Origin: Prunus persica
Taxonomy: Eukaryota > Streptophyta > Magnoliopsida > Rosales > Rosaceae
Assembly (NCBI RefSeq): GCF_000346465.2
Contig: NC_034012.1
Coordinates: 14,157,119-14,221,118 of the forward strand
Direction: 5' to 3'
Length of the DNA stretch: 64,000 nt
The translations under genes and the position numbers were made by a program. The notes under the pieces were generated by a model. That model searched no databases. It was not told the origin of the DNA and saw only the letters and a list, made by a program, of their open reading frames with translations. Shown one piece after another: positions 36,696 through 47,839 of this stretch (positions are counted from its first letter, which is position 1; every line of letters begins with the position of its first letter).

Positions 36696-36892
36696 TTAGA
36701 CACCAAACAATGGACATTTCAACAACTGGATAGTTAGTGAGTCCATAAGCAATTCCACACTTTTCTTAATAGATACATATTTATATCAATACCATTATTT
36801 CAAATTTTGATTACCAAATAATAGCGTAAGATATGATAATTTTTTATTTGTTGTGAATAAATGAGATCTAATTCGGATACACCAACACTATA

Positions 36893-37506
36893 TTAGCCCA
36901 AATATGAAATAGCAACAACTTTAAGAGGATATACTCTGCGAACGCTTGCCCCAGTAGATTCAGTCATGTCTAAGTCCTCCCCTCTTGCGCCATCGGGCAG
37001 CGCCCAGTGAACTTGTGCACTAAATTTGCCAAAGCAATCTCTTGGACAGCCATGGCAAACTGAATTCCTGGGCAAACTCTTCTGCCAGCCCCAAATGGAA
37101 TGTAGTGGAAGTAATTGCCCTTATAATCTATGGCACTGTCCAAGAACCTTTCTGGCTCGAACACCTCTGGTTTGTTGTATGACTTGGGATCTCTTCCAAT
37201 TTGCCACGCATTCACTATAACTTGTGTGTTGGCTTTAATGTCGTAGCCATTTATTTGTGCATCTTGGGTCGATAGCCTGGGCAGTAGCAATGGAATTGAA
37301 GGATGTAGGCGAAGAGTCTCCTTGATAACTGCCTTCAAGTAGTGCATTTCAACCAAATCATCCTCTCTAATTATGTCTGTTTTCTTGCCAACTATTCCCC
37401 GGACCTCATTCTGCAATTTTTCCATGATTCTTGGATGCCTTAAAAGCTCGAACATTGTCCACTCTAGGAGTGTAAATGAGGTGTCAGAGCCACCAACAAA
37501 CACATC
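36893..37506 (-). pseudogene. CYP71-like cytochrome P450, C-terminal exon only, frameshifted
   Basis: The exon starts at 37506 after TTCTTGTAG with [16 protein letters not shown], the I-helix oxygen-binding region. Then come the K-helix ([15 protein letters not shown]), PERF motif (FEPERFLDS) and heme loop ([12 protein letters not shown], with the Cys ligand). After LANLVHKF one base is missing near 37010, so the frame changes to TGRCPMAQ and stops. The other frame carries on the true C-terminus, [17 protein letters not shown] to TAA 36893-36895. The N-terminal exon is absent: beyond about 220 bp of intron the sequence becomes GRP unit C debris. CYP71-clan enzymes often oxidise terpenes, but no substrate can be assigned. 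Confidence 0.9.
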
Positions 37507-37732
37507 CTACAAGAATTTTAATGGTAAAAATCGATTAAAAATTAATGGAAAATTATATATAAAACCCAAAAAATTGGGGTTAGGAATAACCCACGTGTTA
37601 TTTATCTATATATCTATATATAAAAAAAAAGGTAAAAGGCTTTAAAAGTGAAACATTCAAAAACCCTGAAAATACTCGTGCTTCAAAGAATTTTTGCTGC
37701 TTGGATTGGAATAGTGTAGTCTTCTATCTTTT

Positions 37733-38472
37733 TAATTAAGGTGCACTGGTCGTGAAAATGATTATGCTTTGAACTCTTTTTCTGCATGAAGGGCTAGTGG
37801 TTGTTCTCTCATAGGAGATTTTGGCACTAGTTAAACTTCAAAAAAAAAAAAATGAAGAGGTTAAAAGAATTCAAAAGAAAAAAAATTGGAGCCAAACTTT
37901 TTCCTAATATTAATGGAGTACATGACTCATTTGTTTTGTGTGATCACCATTTGGTTAATGAATTGTGCACAAAATTTAATAAGATACGGATCCTCTGCTA
38001 TGATTTTAGTCCCCTTATAGGATGGATCGTACTTTGGAGCACATGTGGTAGTTCCTACTCACACTCACAAATACATATTGGTTGGTCCATTAAAATGCAA
38101 ATATCACCTCTCATATCATTATGCGAACATTGGGCACAAGAGTTGTGTTTCCAACGTTGACAAGGGATTGGAAGATCTAGCTCGACGGAAAAATAAGGAA
38201 TAAAACTTATAGAAGCATGCATGCCGTCTATGTATTGTTGTTATCATGGCGATACTAATTCGGCAATTTCTAATGGGTGAATTAAAAAAACATTTTTAAT
38301 CTATATATGTAAAGTTAAATATCATTATGGTTAAATTTTAAAATAACTCATTTAAGAAAAATTTCAAAACACAAGAATTAATTCATTTTGAAGGGACAGA
38401 TACATTTATTTAAAAAATAATAATTAAAAGGAGATAAGAATCTATGACCAACAAGAATTCTATATATATTAC
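37733..38472 (+). pseudogene. GRP unit C remnant: intron piece plus 3' flank
   Basis: 37733-37815 matches the GRP intron (AAGGTGCACTGGTCGTGAAA). It jumps directly to the 3' flank (GAGATTTTGGCACTAGTTAA), so promoter, exon 1 and exon 2 are deleted. The flank (GGAGCCAAACTTTTTCC, GTTGGTCCATTAAAATGC) then follows unit B closely up to the gypsy LTR. Confidence 0.8.
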
Positions 38473-39626
38473 TGTTGATGCTCAAAATTAATGTGATGAG
38501 AAGTTGAAGGATATTTAAAGCCCAATATACTATATAATGTTGGCTATGTGTTAATCCAAGCTATATTTTGGGAAGTAATTCATTAAATAAATATAGAAAT
38601 ATTGTACAAGTCGTGCCAAGCAAGATACATTTTCCTATGCTAAACTACCCGACAAGCTTAAATGGACCCAAGCCACATATATGTATGGAGATTGCTGAAC
38701 GAGTTGTGGTGTGGATGGTTATAATTGTTCATAAAGCCCGTTGAAAAATCAGACAATAAAAGTTTTAGGGCTGCTTGGGAGTACAAAAACTCATACCCAC
38801 TTTCCTGAGCCTAATTACATGGGTAAGTAGAGACAGAACTTCCAGCCTCTTCCAAAACTCAAACCCCACTTTACTGCACACTCATGGAAAAACCAACTGT
38901 TGAGCACTGTACACTCATGAATCCTTCTTTAAACAAACATTCTATAGCCTATAAATAGACCTTCATCCCTCCTTGCAATACACACACCGAAACCAGAAGA
39001 AGAACGGCATGAGGCAAGCTCATCCTCCCACTGCCGTAAACACAGAAAGCCCAAGCCTTCCTCCATCACGCTTCTCTTCTTTCATAACACCACTCCAAGC
39101 CCTAAACATCACACAGAAAACCATCCCAACTCCCGAAAACACCACATGCATCTCACCTTCAACATATCTTATTCCAATCCAAGCCGCAAAAGCACTCTCT
39201 CTTACTAAACTTATGGAGACTTGTTCTCACACCATAAGCCTCTCAAGCCAAGCTTCATATTGATTAACTGAAGCAAGCTCCCATGCGAAGCGTACAGTAT
39301 CGACATAGTTGCTCTTTACTAGAGACCACTTCCTCTAGCATCTTCTCCAGCACTATTAATTCCACTACTTACAGCACATAGTTCACTTCAAGAAAAGCAC
39401 TTCCAACGCAACAAAATCAAGCATAATCATTCCAGTACCTATTAATTGTACATCAAAACCTGTAAGGAGCCACTGAAGATAACCAAATCACTCCCCTGTC
39501 TTAAACTCTTTCGGGGTGCTTTGGGGCCTGGTGCTGCAAACTCAGAAAGGGTAAAGGAGATCTCAGTCCACCTCACATTAGTCCAATAAGCCCATTGCAT
39601 CTCTCAACAAAATAGACCCTCATACA
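38473..39626 (+). mobile_element. Full-length Tat/Ogre-like gypsy LTR (unit C), 1154 bp
   Basis: Begins TGTTGATGCTCAAAAT and ends CCCTCATACA. TGGCGACTCTGCTAAGGAC, at 39629, resembles the primer-binding site of Tat/Ogre-type gypsy elements. Only about 100 bp of leader follow. The LTR has its own TATA box (GCCTATAAATAGACC near 38949), which explains the gene-like look of this region in every unit. Lineage is inferred from the PBS. Confidence 0.7.
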
Positions 39627-40616
39627 AATGGCGACTCTGCTAAGGACTAGGCCATTATTCTTAGAGCGGCTCCTCAACAATCACAAACTTTGTGATTCGC
39701 ACGTCACGCCACTGGGGGCTTCATAAAGCAAGTTTTCCGTTGCCTTCTTCAAGTTCTTCCTGCAGCAGGAGAGATGAAATCGTTAATTTTTCTTTGTATT
39801 CAGTATTTATTGCTAAAAAAAAAGTTCTTTCGATCAATCAAGCTGCTAAAAAAAAGGAGTTAAGCATCCAGGAGCTGTTGATTTTAGTTTTCTTCCTGGA
39901 ACAATTAGAGAAAAACAAACCAAATTCTACAACCATTTGCTGACCGAAGTGGTTTAGGCTTCATGCCAAGGAAATTTAGAAAAACAATATAAATATCAGA
40001 GAGAGTGAATCACTCAAACAGAAACCAATCCAACATCAAACATCCATCTGCCAACAATATTTTAGTCCTCCATGGTTCTCCTTTTCTTACCAGATAAAAG
40101 AAAAAAAATGAACGAAAAGCAAAAGAGACAGAATACAAAAACTTATGTGAAAGCATCTTCACTTGCTCTGCCCACAGCTCACCAATCGTGGTCACAAGCA
40201 CAAGATATGAATTTTGCCACCAATGCCTCAAGGGTTGAAACGAAATAACCCCTTGCTATCACCTTTCTCACAGCGAAAGGAAGATTTTCTCTGCAAATTT
40301 ACACAGATCGACCACCACCATCGCTGCAGGACCAGCCAGCTTGCAATAAACAATGCATGAATCTCCACGTACGGCACCCACTTCATGCGCCAATATTATA
40401 ATCTTAGCCGTGTGTTTTTATAGTGAGAGTGAGACAGGGCATGCAACTACTCGCTCAACCCAACTCACCCTGCGCTAGATTTTTCTTATCTTTGAATTAT
40501 TTGGTTTTCAGGCACCTAAGGCTTAAAATAACTTATATTCTTTGAAATTTTTTATAGGAACTAGTTGTGGCAGAGGTGATGGGTGGAACGCACCAAGTTA
40601 ATTAAATAAAAACAAG
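39627..40616. other. Retroelement leader and unit-specific flank
   Basis: 39627-39725 is leader of the gypsy element. 39720-39960 (GCAAGTTTTCCGTTGCC, AGCATCCAGGAGCTGTTG) recurs at 54690-54930. The rest is AT-rich, with no gene recognised. Confidence 0.4.
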
Positions 40617-41390
40617 GCTTAAATTTCAAAATGGTCTCTGTAATTTACTTCATCGGCCAATTTAATTCCCCTATTATCAATTTGGCCAATTTCGTCCATG
40701 TGTTTATATATATTAGCAAAACTTCATCCTTTCCGTCAAAATTTCTGTTAAAACTGAAGAAAAAAAATATTTTAAAATTAATTTAAAAAACTGCAATTAT
40801 TATTAAATATTCAAATTCAATCTAAAAATTGAATTAATAAAAAAAAATTGCCTCCCCCAACCTCAACCACCTCCCAACCCCACCTAAACCACCATTTTTT
40901 CTCTCGCACCTTCCTCTCCGGCAAATTGCAAAGAACTTCGTAGCCAATCATTGCAGCGCTTGGCTCTGCCAGTTCATCATCCTTGTTGTAGCAGAAGTTG
41001 GCGACATTCACACAAACAACATGCACACTGTAGATTCTATAACCCTCTCGAACCCTCGTCGTTGTTTGCACCAAGACCACCGTTGAGCTCGATTTCTCAA
41101 CAAGATTTGCACTCTGCTTTGTCTGGGCGTTGGTTAATCCGAGAAGATAGTCTAGGTTGGAGTGGGCTACTAGACCCCCCTTTTCAACCCAATACAAGAA
41201 CATGACTTTTAATAATTAAGTTTTTATTATTATTTGAATTTGAATATTTACATGACATTTTTTTCTTAAGTTTTAACAGAATTTTAACAGAAGGGACCAC
41301 ATTTTTTAAAATATACAAAAACATGGACTAAATTAGCCAAATTGATAACACGAGGACTAAAGTGGTCAATGAGTTAAATTTGGATCTATA
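40617..41390. mobile_element. Long-TIR DNA element, ~0.77 kb, possible captured sequence
   Basis: The ends are inverted copies of ~100 bp: left has TTATCAATTTGGCCAATTTC and GTCCATGTGTTTATA, right in reverse complement has TTATCAATTTGGCTAATTTA and GTCCATGTTTTTGTATA. Exact termini and target duplication are not resolved. The GC-richer middle (about 40850-41200) carries a 128-codon minus-strand ORF (40817-41203) without a recognised domain, unlike the AT-rich ends. Confidence 0.6.
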
Positions 41391-41762
41391 TCTAACTTTT
41401 CTATTTTTTTATATACCAAAACTACCCTCATGCTTTTCAAGATATTCTCAACTCTAAGTACCCTCCTCCTATCTTTCTCCTTCTTGCCAATCTCATCAAA
41501 ACCCATCAGAGGAGCTTATTCCCCCTCCTCATCCCTACCCCCACAGTAGCCCCATCCTCATCCATGTAGCAGCCCCACCCCCTACCGTGCCAAGGGTAGC
41601 ATTCATATGTTCAATCAATGCTTGAAATGGTAAAAATGAACAACAACAAAATTAACGATATAGTTTGTGGTTCTATTTAATTCATTCTCCCTTTCAAACC
41701 AGTTGAGTAAAGGCCATTAGACCCACTAACAGGGCCTAGTCTCGTGGAAAATATTGTTAACT

Positions 41763-44655
41763 TGACAGGACCCGCCCCGAATTTCCCGAAACCCAAGACG
41801 AATCTTGTGAAAATTCCGACATCACTCCGATGTCGAACCCAGTCACTAAAACTAAAGCCTCCTTTTCCAAAAGGAATAAGGGCATGAGACTTTCTACTGA
41901 AATTTAGGCAGTCTCCCTTGTAAATTGAACATTCCCAAAATTTCAACCTGCAATAAAACACAATTTAAAAAGCCAACTGCTAGCACACACAATGTAATAG
42001 CACACAGTTTACAGACAAGGCCTCCAGCCTTCAAATAAATCAAGGCAGAACAACTAGTAGTACTCTTAAGTGAATTAATATACTGACAATGCAACTAAGG
42101 AACTCAAATAATTTTACGAGTACCACTGCAGTCAACATGAAATAACTTCCCAAGTTTTCAATCTGCAAAGACACAATAATACTTCTCACAAATTTCTAGC
42201 ATGCATCAACTACCATCTATGAATTTTCACCAATAGTCCCAGGGGCCTCGGCCCATAATACCATATAATCAAACCTAAAAACATGTATAACGTTTAGTCA
42301 ACAACTGCACCTAGGCGCTACCCTAGGCTGCCTACGTACCCTTACTAAGGGATCAAGCCACACGTAGTTCTTTATACTAAATCCTAATTCCAAACACATA
42401 CAATACCTTTATTCATCTCTCTGTTAATCACATAATCTCCCCATATGCCGAAACATCCAACGCCATGTATGGAGTCTGTCAGCACGCCGAAAAATCCTAC
42501 TCCACGTGTGACCAAACAATCATATCATCTCCCCATACGCGGCGTATGGGGTCTGTCCTCACGTCGGAAAATCCTACGCCACGTGAGACCTCACAATCAC
42601 ATAATCTCCCCATACTCTGGAACATCCAAAGCCACGTATGGAGTCTGTCGACACGCCGGAAAATCATACTCCACGTGCTACCTAACTATTACAATATCTC
42701 CCCATACGTCGAAAAATCCAACACCACGTATGAGGTCTGTCCTCACGCCAGAAAATCCTACATCACGTGGGACCTAACAATTACATAATCTCCCCATACG
42801 CCGGAAAATCCTACGCCACATGAGACCTCACAATCACAATATCTCCCCATACGCCGAAAAATTCAACGCCACGTATGGGGTCTGTCAGTACGCTGAAAAA
42901 TCCTACGCCACGTGTGACCTAACAACAATCATATCATCTCCCCATACGCCAGAACATCCAACGCCACGTATGGGGTCTGTCCTCACGCCGAAAAATTCTA
43001 CGCCACGTGGGACCTAACAATCATAAAATCTCCCTATACGCCGGAACATCCAACGCCACGTATGAGGTCTGTCTCAACGCCGGAAAATCCTACTCCACGT
43101 GAAACCTAACAATCACCGGATGGTACTTACACAGTGTAATCATCATCTTTATATCTTTATAATATATATATATATATAAATTTCCAATATTGCCTAAACC
43201 TCAACCACAATATAGTATCCGATATCCCCCAATTTAAAACAATAAATTAATATTCTATTCCCACAAAATCAACTTAACTCAAGTAGCGGTTAAGACTTAT
43301 CAATAAGGTCATTTTAATCCCTCTAGAAAGGTGAAACTATCTCGAAAGACTCACAGTCAACCAAGAATCAAACTACTCAAACTTGCTCAAACAGGCCCAC
43401 GACCCCCAAATTTGGATCCGAAAGTTCCTATGGGCTCTACAAGGATCAGGATACACTTCCTGCAAGTTTGGTTCAGATCGGACGGTCGGATCGCTCACGA
43501 TCGCACGATCGGACGGTTATTGTAAAAATAGCCTTAGGATTGACATTTTCGGAGTGTCCGGGACTCCGTTTTACGATCCGTCGAATCCTATACGATCCTA
43601 AAGATGCCTCGATTGTCATATATCAAATTGGAGTTGATCCAACGGTCTGAACATGTCAAACCAGATAACGCCTAATATGCGATATCCGATCGACGATCAA
43701 ACGATAACCAAATTCAAATTCGAGCATCCCGTCATGCTGGGGACGACAAGAGGGTTATTTTGAAACTCTAAGATAGGCCACCACATGACCCACGTGCCAC
43801 CCCATGTGCCGGCAGTGCGTAGGTGTCCAAAGAAATTTCCGGCGGCCGAAAAATCTCCAAACCGCCGGCCAAGACTCCCAGGTTAGGTAAATCACATGTA
43901 GTGGAGCAACTTTTGTCCTTGAACCTACCCCAAAAAGTAGACGAAAGTGGCTGAAAACTGGCAGAATTTCAATCGCTTATTTAACCGCCTAAACACAGAA
44001 ATTTCTCCTTTGCAACACAACCATCAGCTAGAACGTCTCGAGAGGTTGAGAAAGCATACCTAGATCGACGAAAATGGTGCCCGGAGGAGTCCGAACGAGC
44101 TCTGTGAATTTTGGGTTAAAACCGGTCGATTTTTGTCACTTTCCAGTGAGCACAGGTGGTTCCAGCGGCTGAGGCTGGTCGGGACGGAAAGAGTGAGGTG
44201 GCCTGGTTCTTTCGGGACCGGTACCACCCGAAACGGTGGCCGGATGCGACGGTGGTGACCCAAAATCCCGGCTGATGAATAGTAACAGGGGGGCTGTTTC
44301 TTGCGAAAGGAGAGGGAGAAAGAAGAAGAAAAAGAAGAAAAAGAAAAAGAAAATTTAAAACTGCCCGGTTACTGTAGCACGACACTGTTTGCTACAGTAC
44401 AAATTTTAAAAATTACCTTTGCATCCTTTTTGTTTTCAGACTTTTCCTCTTTCGTTACAACTCAGAATTGGGCGTGCCGCATGTCTACGAACTCATGTCG
44501 ACGAGCTCTACTTAATGGTGCCACTTACTTCTCCAAAATCTTTTCGAATCAGAAAATAACCAAAATACCCTTATCCAAAGGGTATATTCGTAAATTCATA
44601 TTTAAATTAATTTAATAATTTAATTGGGTAAATAAATTAGGGTCAGGGTGTTACA
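41763..44655 (-). mobile_element. Solo-LTR-like element, family L1 copy 3, 2.89 kb
   Basis: On the minus strand it begins TGTAACACCCTGACCC and ends CGGGGCGGGTCCTGTCA. A perfect 5-bp duplication TAACT flanks it (41758-41762, 44656-44660). The empty site is at about 55590 in the duplicated segment (TTTTTAACTTGCAAAC). There is no gag or pol. The ACGTGGC tandem array is at 42430-43120, and a GC-rich leader-like part is at about 43790-44300. Confidence 0.9.
42430..43120 (-). repeat. ACGTGGC-box tandem array of L1 copy 3, about 7-8 units
   Basis: Plus-strand text repeats CGCCACGTATGGGGTCTGTC and CCTACGCCACGTG. Short ORFs in this array (42445-43017) are by-products of the repeats. Confidence 0.8.
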
Positions 44656-44763
44656 TAACTTGCAAACTAATAGTCTCATGTTCGAACTCTCATGGCACCT
44701 TGGTAATGTGCGTGAGAAAATCCCCTCCTTATTCCTAACTTTGGCAACCAAAAAAAAAAAAAA

Positions 44764-45475
44764 GAGTCATCAGGCCATCATATAAATTCATCTCTTGTTG
44801 TTCGATCAACAAAAAAAACTCATCTTGTTATTTTTTATTTCAAAATTATTTACATGTATTATTTTAAATAATCACATGAATGCGTAGAATAATATAATAA
44901 TGTAAATATATTGAATTATTTATCATTAAACATCAGTAAAATTTTAAAAATATAGACAATAAAATGTTATTATATTGTATGATGTACTTGCCATTTTAAG
45001 TTTTTTTTTTTTACTAGTAAGTATACAAAACATATTTTATTATGTACAAGGCATATTAGTAATCAAATTGATTTTGATTCCTATTACTGAATACTTACAT
45101 AAGAATGATATAATAATTAGTGGAAAAAAAAGAGGCCTGGTTTCAAACAAAGTACTAATTACATGAGTGGGAAATATAACTTCTGTTTACTTATGTTACT
45201 CCATTAATAAAATAATATATTAATTTGTAGCAACTCCGATCTCTTGGACCATAAGGGTCACCCACCGTTGGATGTTAATCTCCTTCTCACAATATTTATA
45301 TACACACCAATATTTATAGAGGAAATAGGTAACAAATTTCCTAAAACCCTTGCTATATATTTCTGTCCTGAAAGATTTAAGGAGCCTCAAATTTGGATAT
45401 TGCAACCACTTGAGACGTTAATTAATTAGACTTTAGAGAACGGTTAGGATATTGCAATTTTTGGATATTATATAT
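44764..45475. other. Duplicated AT-rich flank
   Basis: The segment, from the SINE tail through GATATTATATAT, recurs at 55700-56220. It includes a conserved open stretch (about 45320-45428 and 56056-56164) reading KFPKTLAIYFCPERFKEPQ. No family was recognised. Confidence 0.4.
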
Positions 45476-46899
45476 CACTACTACATTTTACACTTTGCGC
45501 GACGAAGTTAATTTCGTCGCGCAAAATAAATTGTGGTCGCACAAATTTCAACGCCACAAAAACTTCGTCGCGCAGAATCCGTCGCGCAAAGATCGTGAAG
45601 AAAGACTTTGCGCGACGAAGTTTTTTCATTGGTCGCGCAAAGTTACTTTGCGCGACGAAAAAATATTGGTCGCGCAAAGTAACTTTGCGCGACGAAGAAA
45701 AGTGACTTTGCGCGACGAAAAATATTGGTAGCGCAAAGTTTTGCACGACGAAATACATTGGTCGCGCAAAGGTTTGCGCGACGAAAAACATTGGTCGCGC
45801 AAAGTTTTGCGCGACGAACTACATTGGTCGCGCAACTGTTTGCGCGACGAAATACATTGGTCGCGCAAAGTCTTAAAAAAATTCCCGCGTCAAATTTTTG
45901 GTACCCGCCCAAATTTTTAGAGTTTTACGCGACAAATAGTAACGTCGCGCAAATATTTGCGAGACGAAATATTTTTTGTTTTAAATTTTTTTTATTTGAA
46001 ATAAACTAATTTAATAGTTTGCGCTACGAAATATTTTTTCTTTAGTATGAATTTATTTATATGAATTTTTTCAAATTTTTACTTTTTAATTTAATTTAAT
46101 TGTATGATTTCTTTTTAAAATTACTTCAATTTAAATTGATATTAATTTTTTCAAATTTTTACTTTTTAAATTTAATTTAATTGTAAGATTTTTCTTAATT
46201 ACTTTAATTTAAATTGACATATTCAAAATAAAATTACATATGAAACATAGTGATCAAATTATCCAATAAATATAAATATATATTCAAAATGTACATATAA
46301 ATTAACAAAGTACAATAATAAAATCCTAATACAAGCGTATTGTGGTGGTAGTGGCGGAGGATATGTTTTGATAGCTTCCTAATCCTCAACTTTAGCCGTC
46401 AAAGTCTCGATGATTCCCTACAAAAAAACAAATATAGTCAAATAACAACAACAACAACAAAAAGAACGCACAATCTCCCCTAAAATTGTTATACCACAAA
46501 TCCAACCCAAACTCCAATCTCTCCCCTTTACTCAACCCCAAACCCCACACAAACTCAAAACTAACTCCAAAAACACATATTAATGAAAAAAATTTAAAAT
46601 TTGGAGAGAATATACCTTTTGGCAAGATTGAGAGTGAGTGAGAATGAGAGGGAGAAGTGAGTGTGAGAGAATTAGAAAAGATAGTGATAGAGAGATGAGA
46701 GAGTGAGAGATAGTGAAAAGATAGATGAGAGAGTGAGTGAGAGTGAGAGATAGTGAAGATAGAGATGAGAGATTAAGTGAGAGGAGTTAGTGTGAGAGAA
46801 AGGGTGGGATTTGGGGAAAGGGAAAGAGAGAGGAGAGGTAAGAGTAGAGAAAGAAATTGAGAAAATGGTGGAGGAGTTATTTCAGTTTTAAAAATCGTA

Positions 46900-47640
46900 T
46901 CACTTTGCGCGACGAAAATATGGTTGGTCGCGCAAAGTTTTGCGCGACGAAACATATTGGTCTCGCAAAGTTTTGCGCGACGAATATAGGAATATTGGTC
47001 GCGCAAAGTCTAAAAAAAATTATTTTAAAAAAAAAAAAAAATTCCCGCATCCCATTTTTGGTACCCGCCAAAATTTTTAAATTTTTGCGCGACGAAAAAT
47101 AATTATTGGTCGCGCAAAGTCTAAAACAATTATATATAAAAAATTCCCGCGTCCCATTTTTGGTACCCGCCCAAATTTTTGCGCGACGAAAAATATATAT
47201 TGGTCGCGCAAAGTTTTGCGCGACGAAACATATTGGTCTCGCAAACTTTTGCGCGACGAATATAGGAGTATTGGTCGCGCAAAGTCTAAAAAAAATTTTT
47301 TTTTTTTTTTAAAATTCCCGCATCCCATTTTTGGTACCCGCCAAAATTTTTAAATTTTTGCGCGACGAAAAAAACATATTGGTCGCGCAAAGTCTAAAAC
47401 AATTATATAAAAAATTCCCGCGTCCCATTTTTGATACCCGCCCAAAATTTTTGCGCGACGAAAAATATATATTGGTCGCGCAAAGTTTTGAGCGACAAAA
47501 AATATTGGTCGCGCAAAGTCTAAAGTTTTTTTTTTAATTTTAAAAACCCGCGTCCCATTTTTGGTACTCGCCCAAATTTTTTGAGTTTTGCACGATGAAC
47601 TGTTGATCGCGCAAACTTTTGAGAGACGAAAAATTGGTTC
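46900..47640. repeat. Internal GCGCGACGAA palindrome array of the CACTA element
   Basis: Repeating modules of TTTTGCGCGACGAA, a short AT loop and TTGGTCGCGCAAAG, alternate with CCCGCGTCCCATTTTTGGTA and poly(A/T) runs. Each module can fold into a hairpin. The ORFs here read LVAQSF/FARRN-type repeats in every frame and are not genes. Confidence 0.85.
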
Positions 47641-47839
47641 GTAGCACAATATTTATAAAAATAATTGTTATGAATAATAAAAAATAAAAAAAATTATTTT
47701 ATGATTTAAAATATAATTAAGGTGAAAGCTACTTAATAAATGTATATACTATTCAATTTCTTAAGTGTTATACGTACAAAATAAATAAATTTAAAGCTAC
47801 TTAATAAATATATGTATATAAATATATATATATACACAC

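Larger units (their letters stand above)
41734..44763 (+). mobile_element. SINE interrupted by L1 copy 3
   Basis: 41734-41762 plus 44656-44763 together match the intact SINE at 55569-55705. The body includes the B-box-like TGTTCGAACTC, the tail CCTCCTTATTCCTA and a poly(A) run. The 2.9 kb LTR element is inserted at TAACT. Confidence 0.7.

Noticed and set aside
42430..43120. Regularly spaced repeats resembling a CRISPR array or repeat-protein gene
   Set aside because: This is a eukaryotic genome and the repeats are head-to-tail tandem units of ~90 bp without unique spacers, inside an LTR.
45495..47649. Many ORFs on both strands with LVAQSF/FARRN or SSRKTLRDQ repeats, looking like a repeat protein
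   Set aside because: They come from the palindromic GCGCGACGAA repeats of the CACTA element, are open in several frames at once and have no start context or domain.
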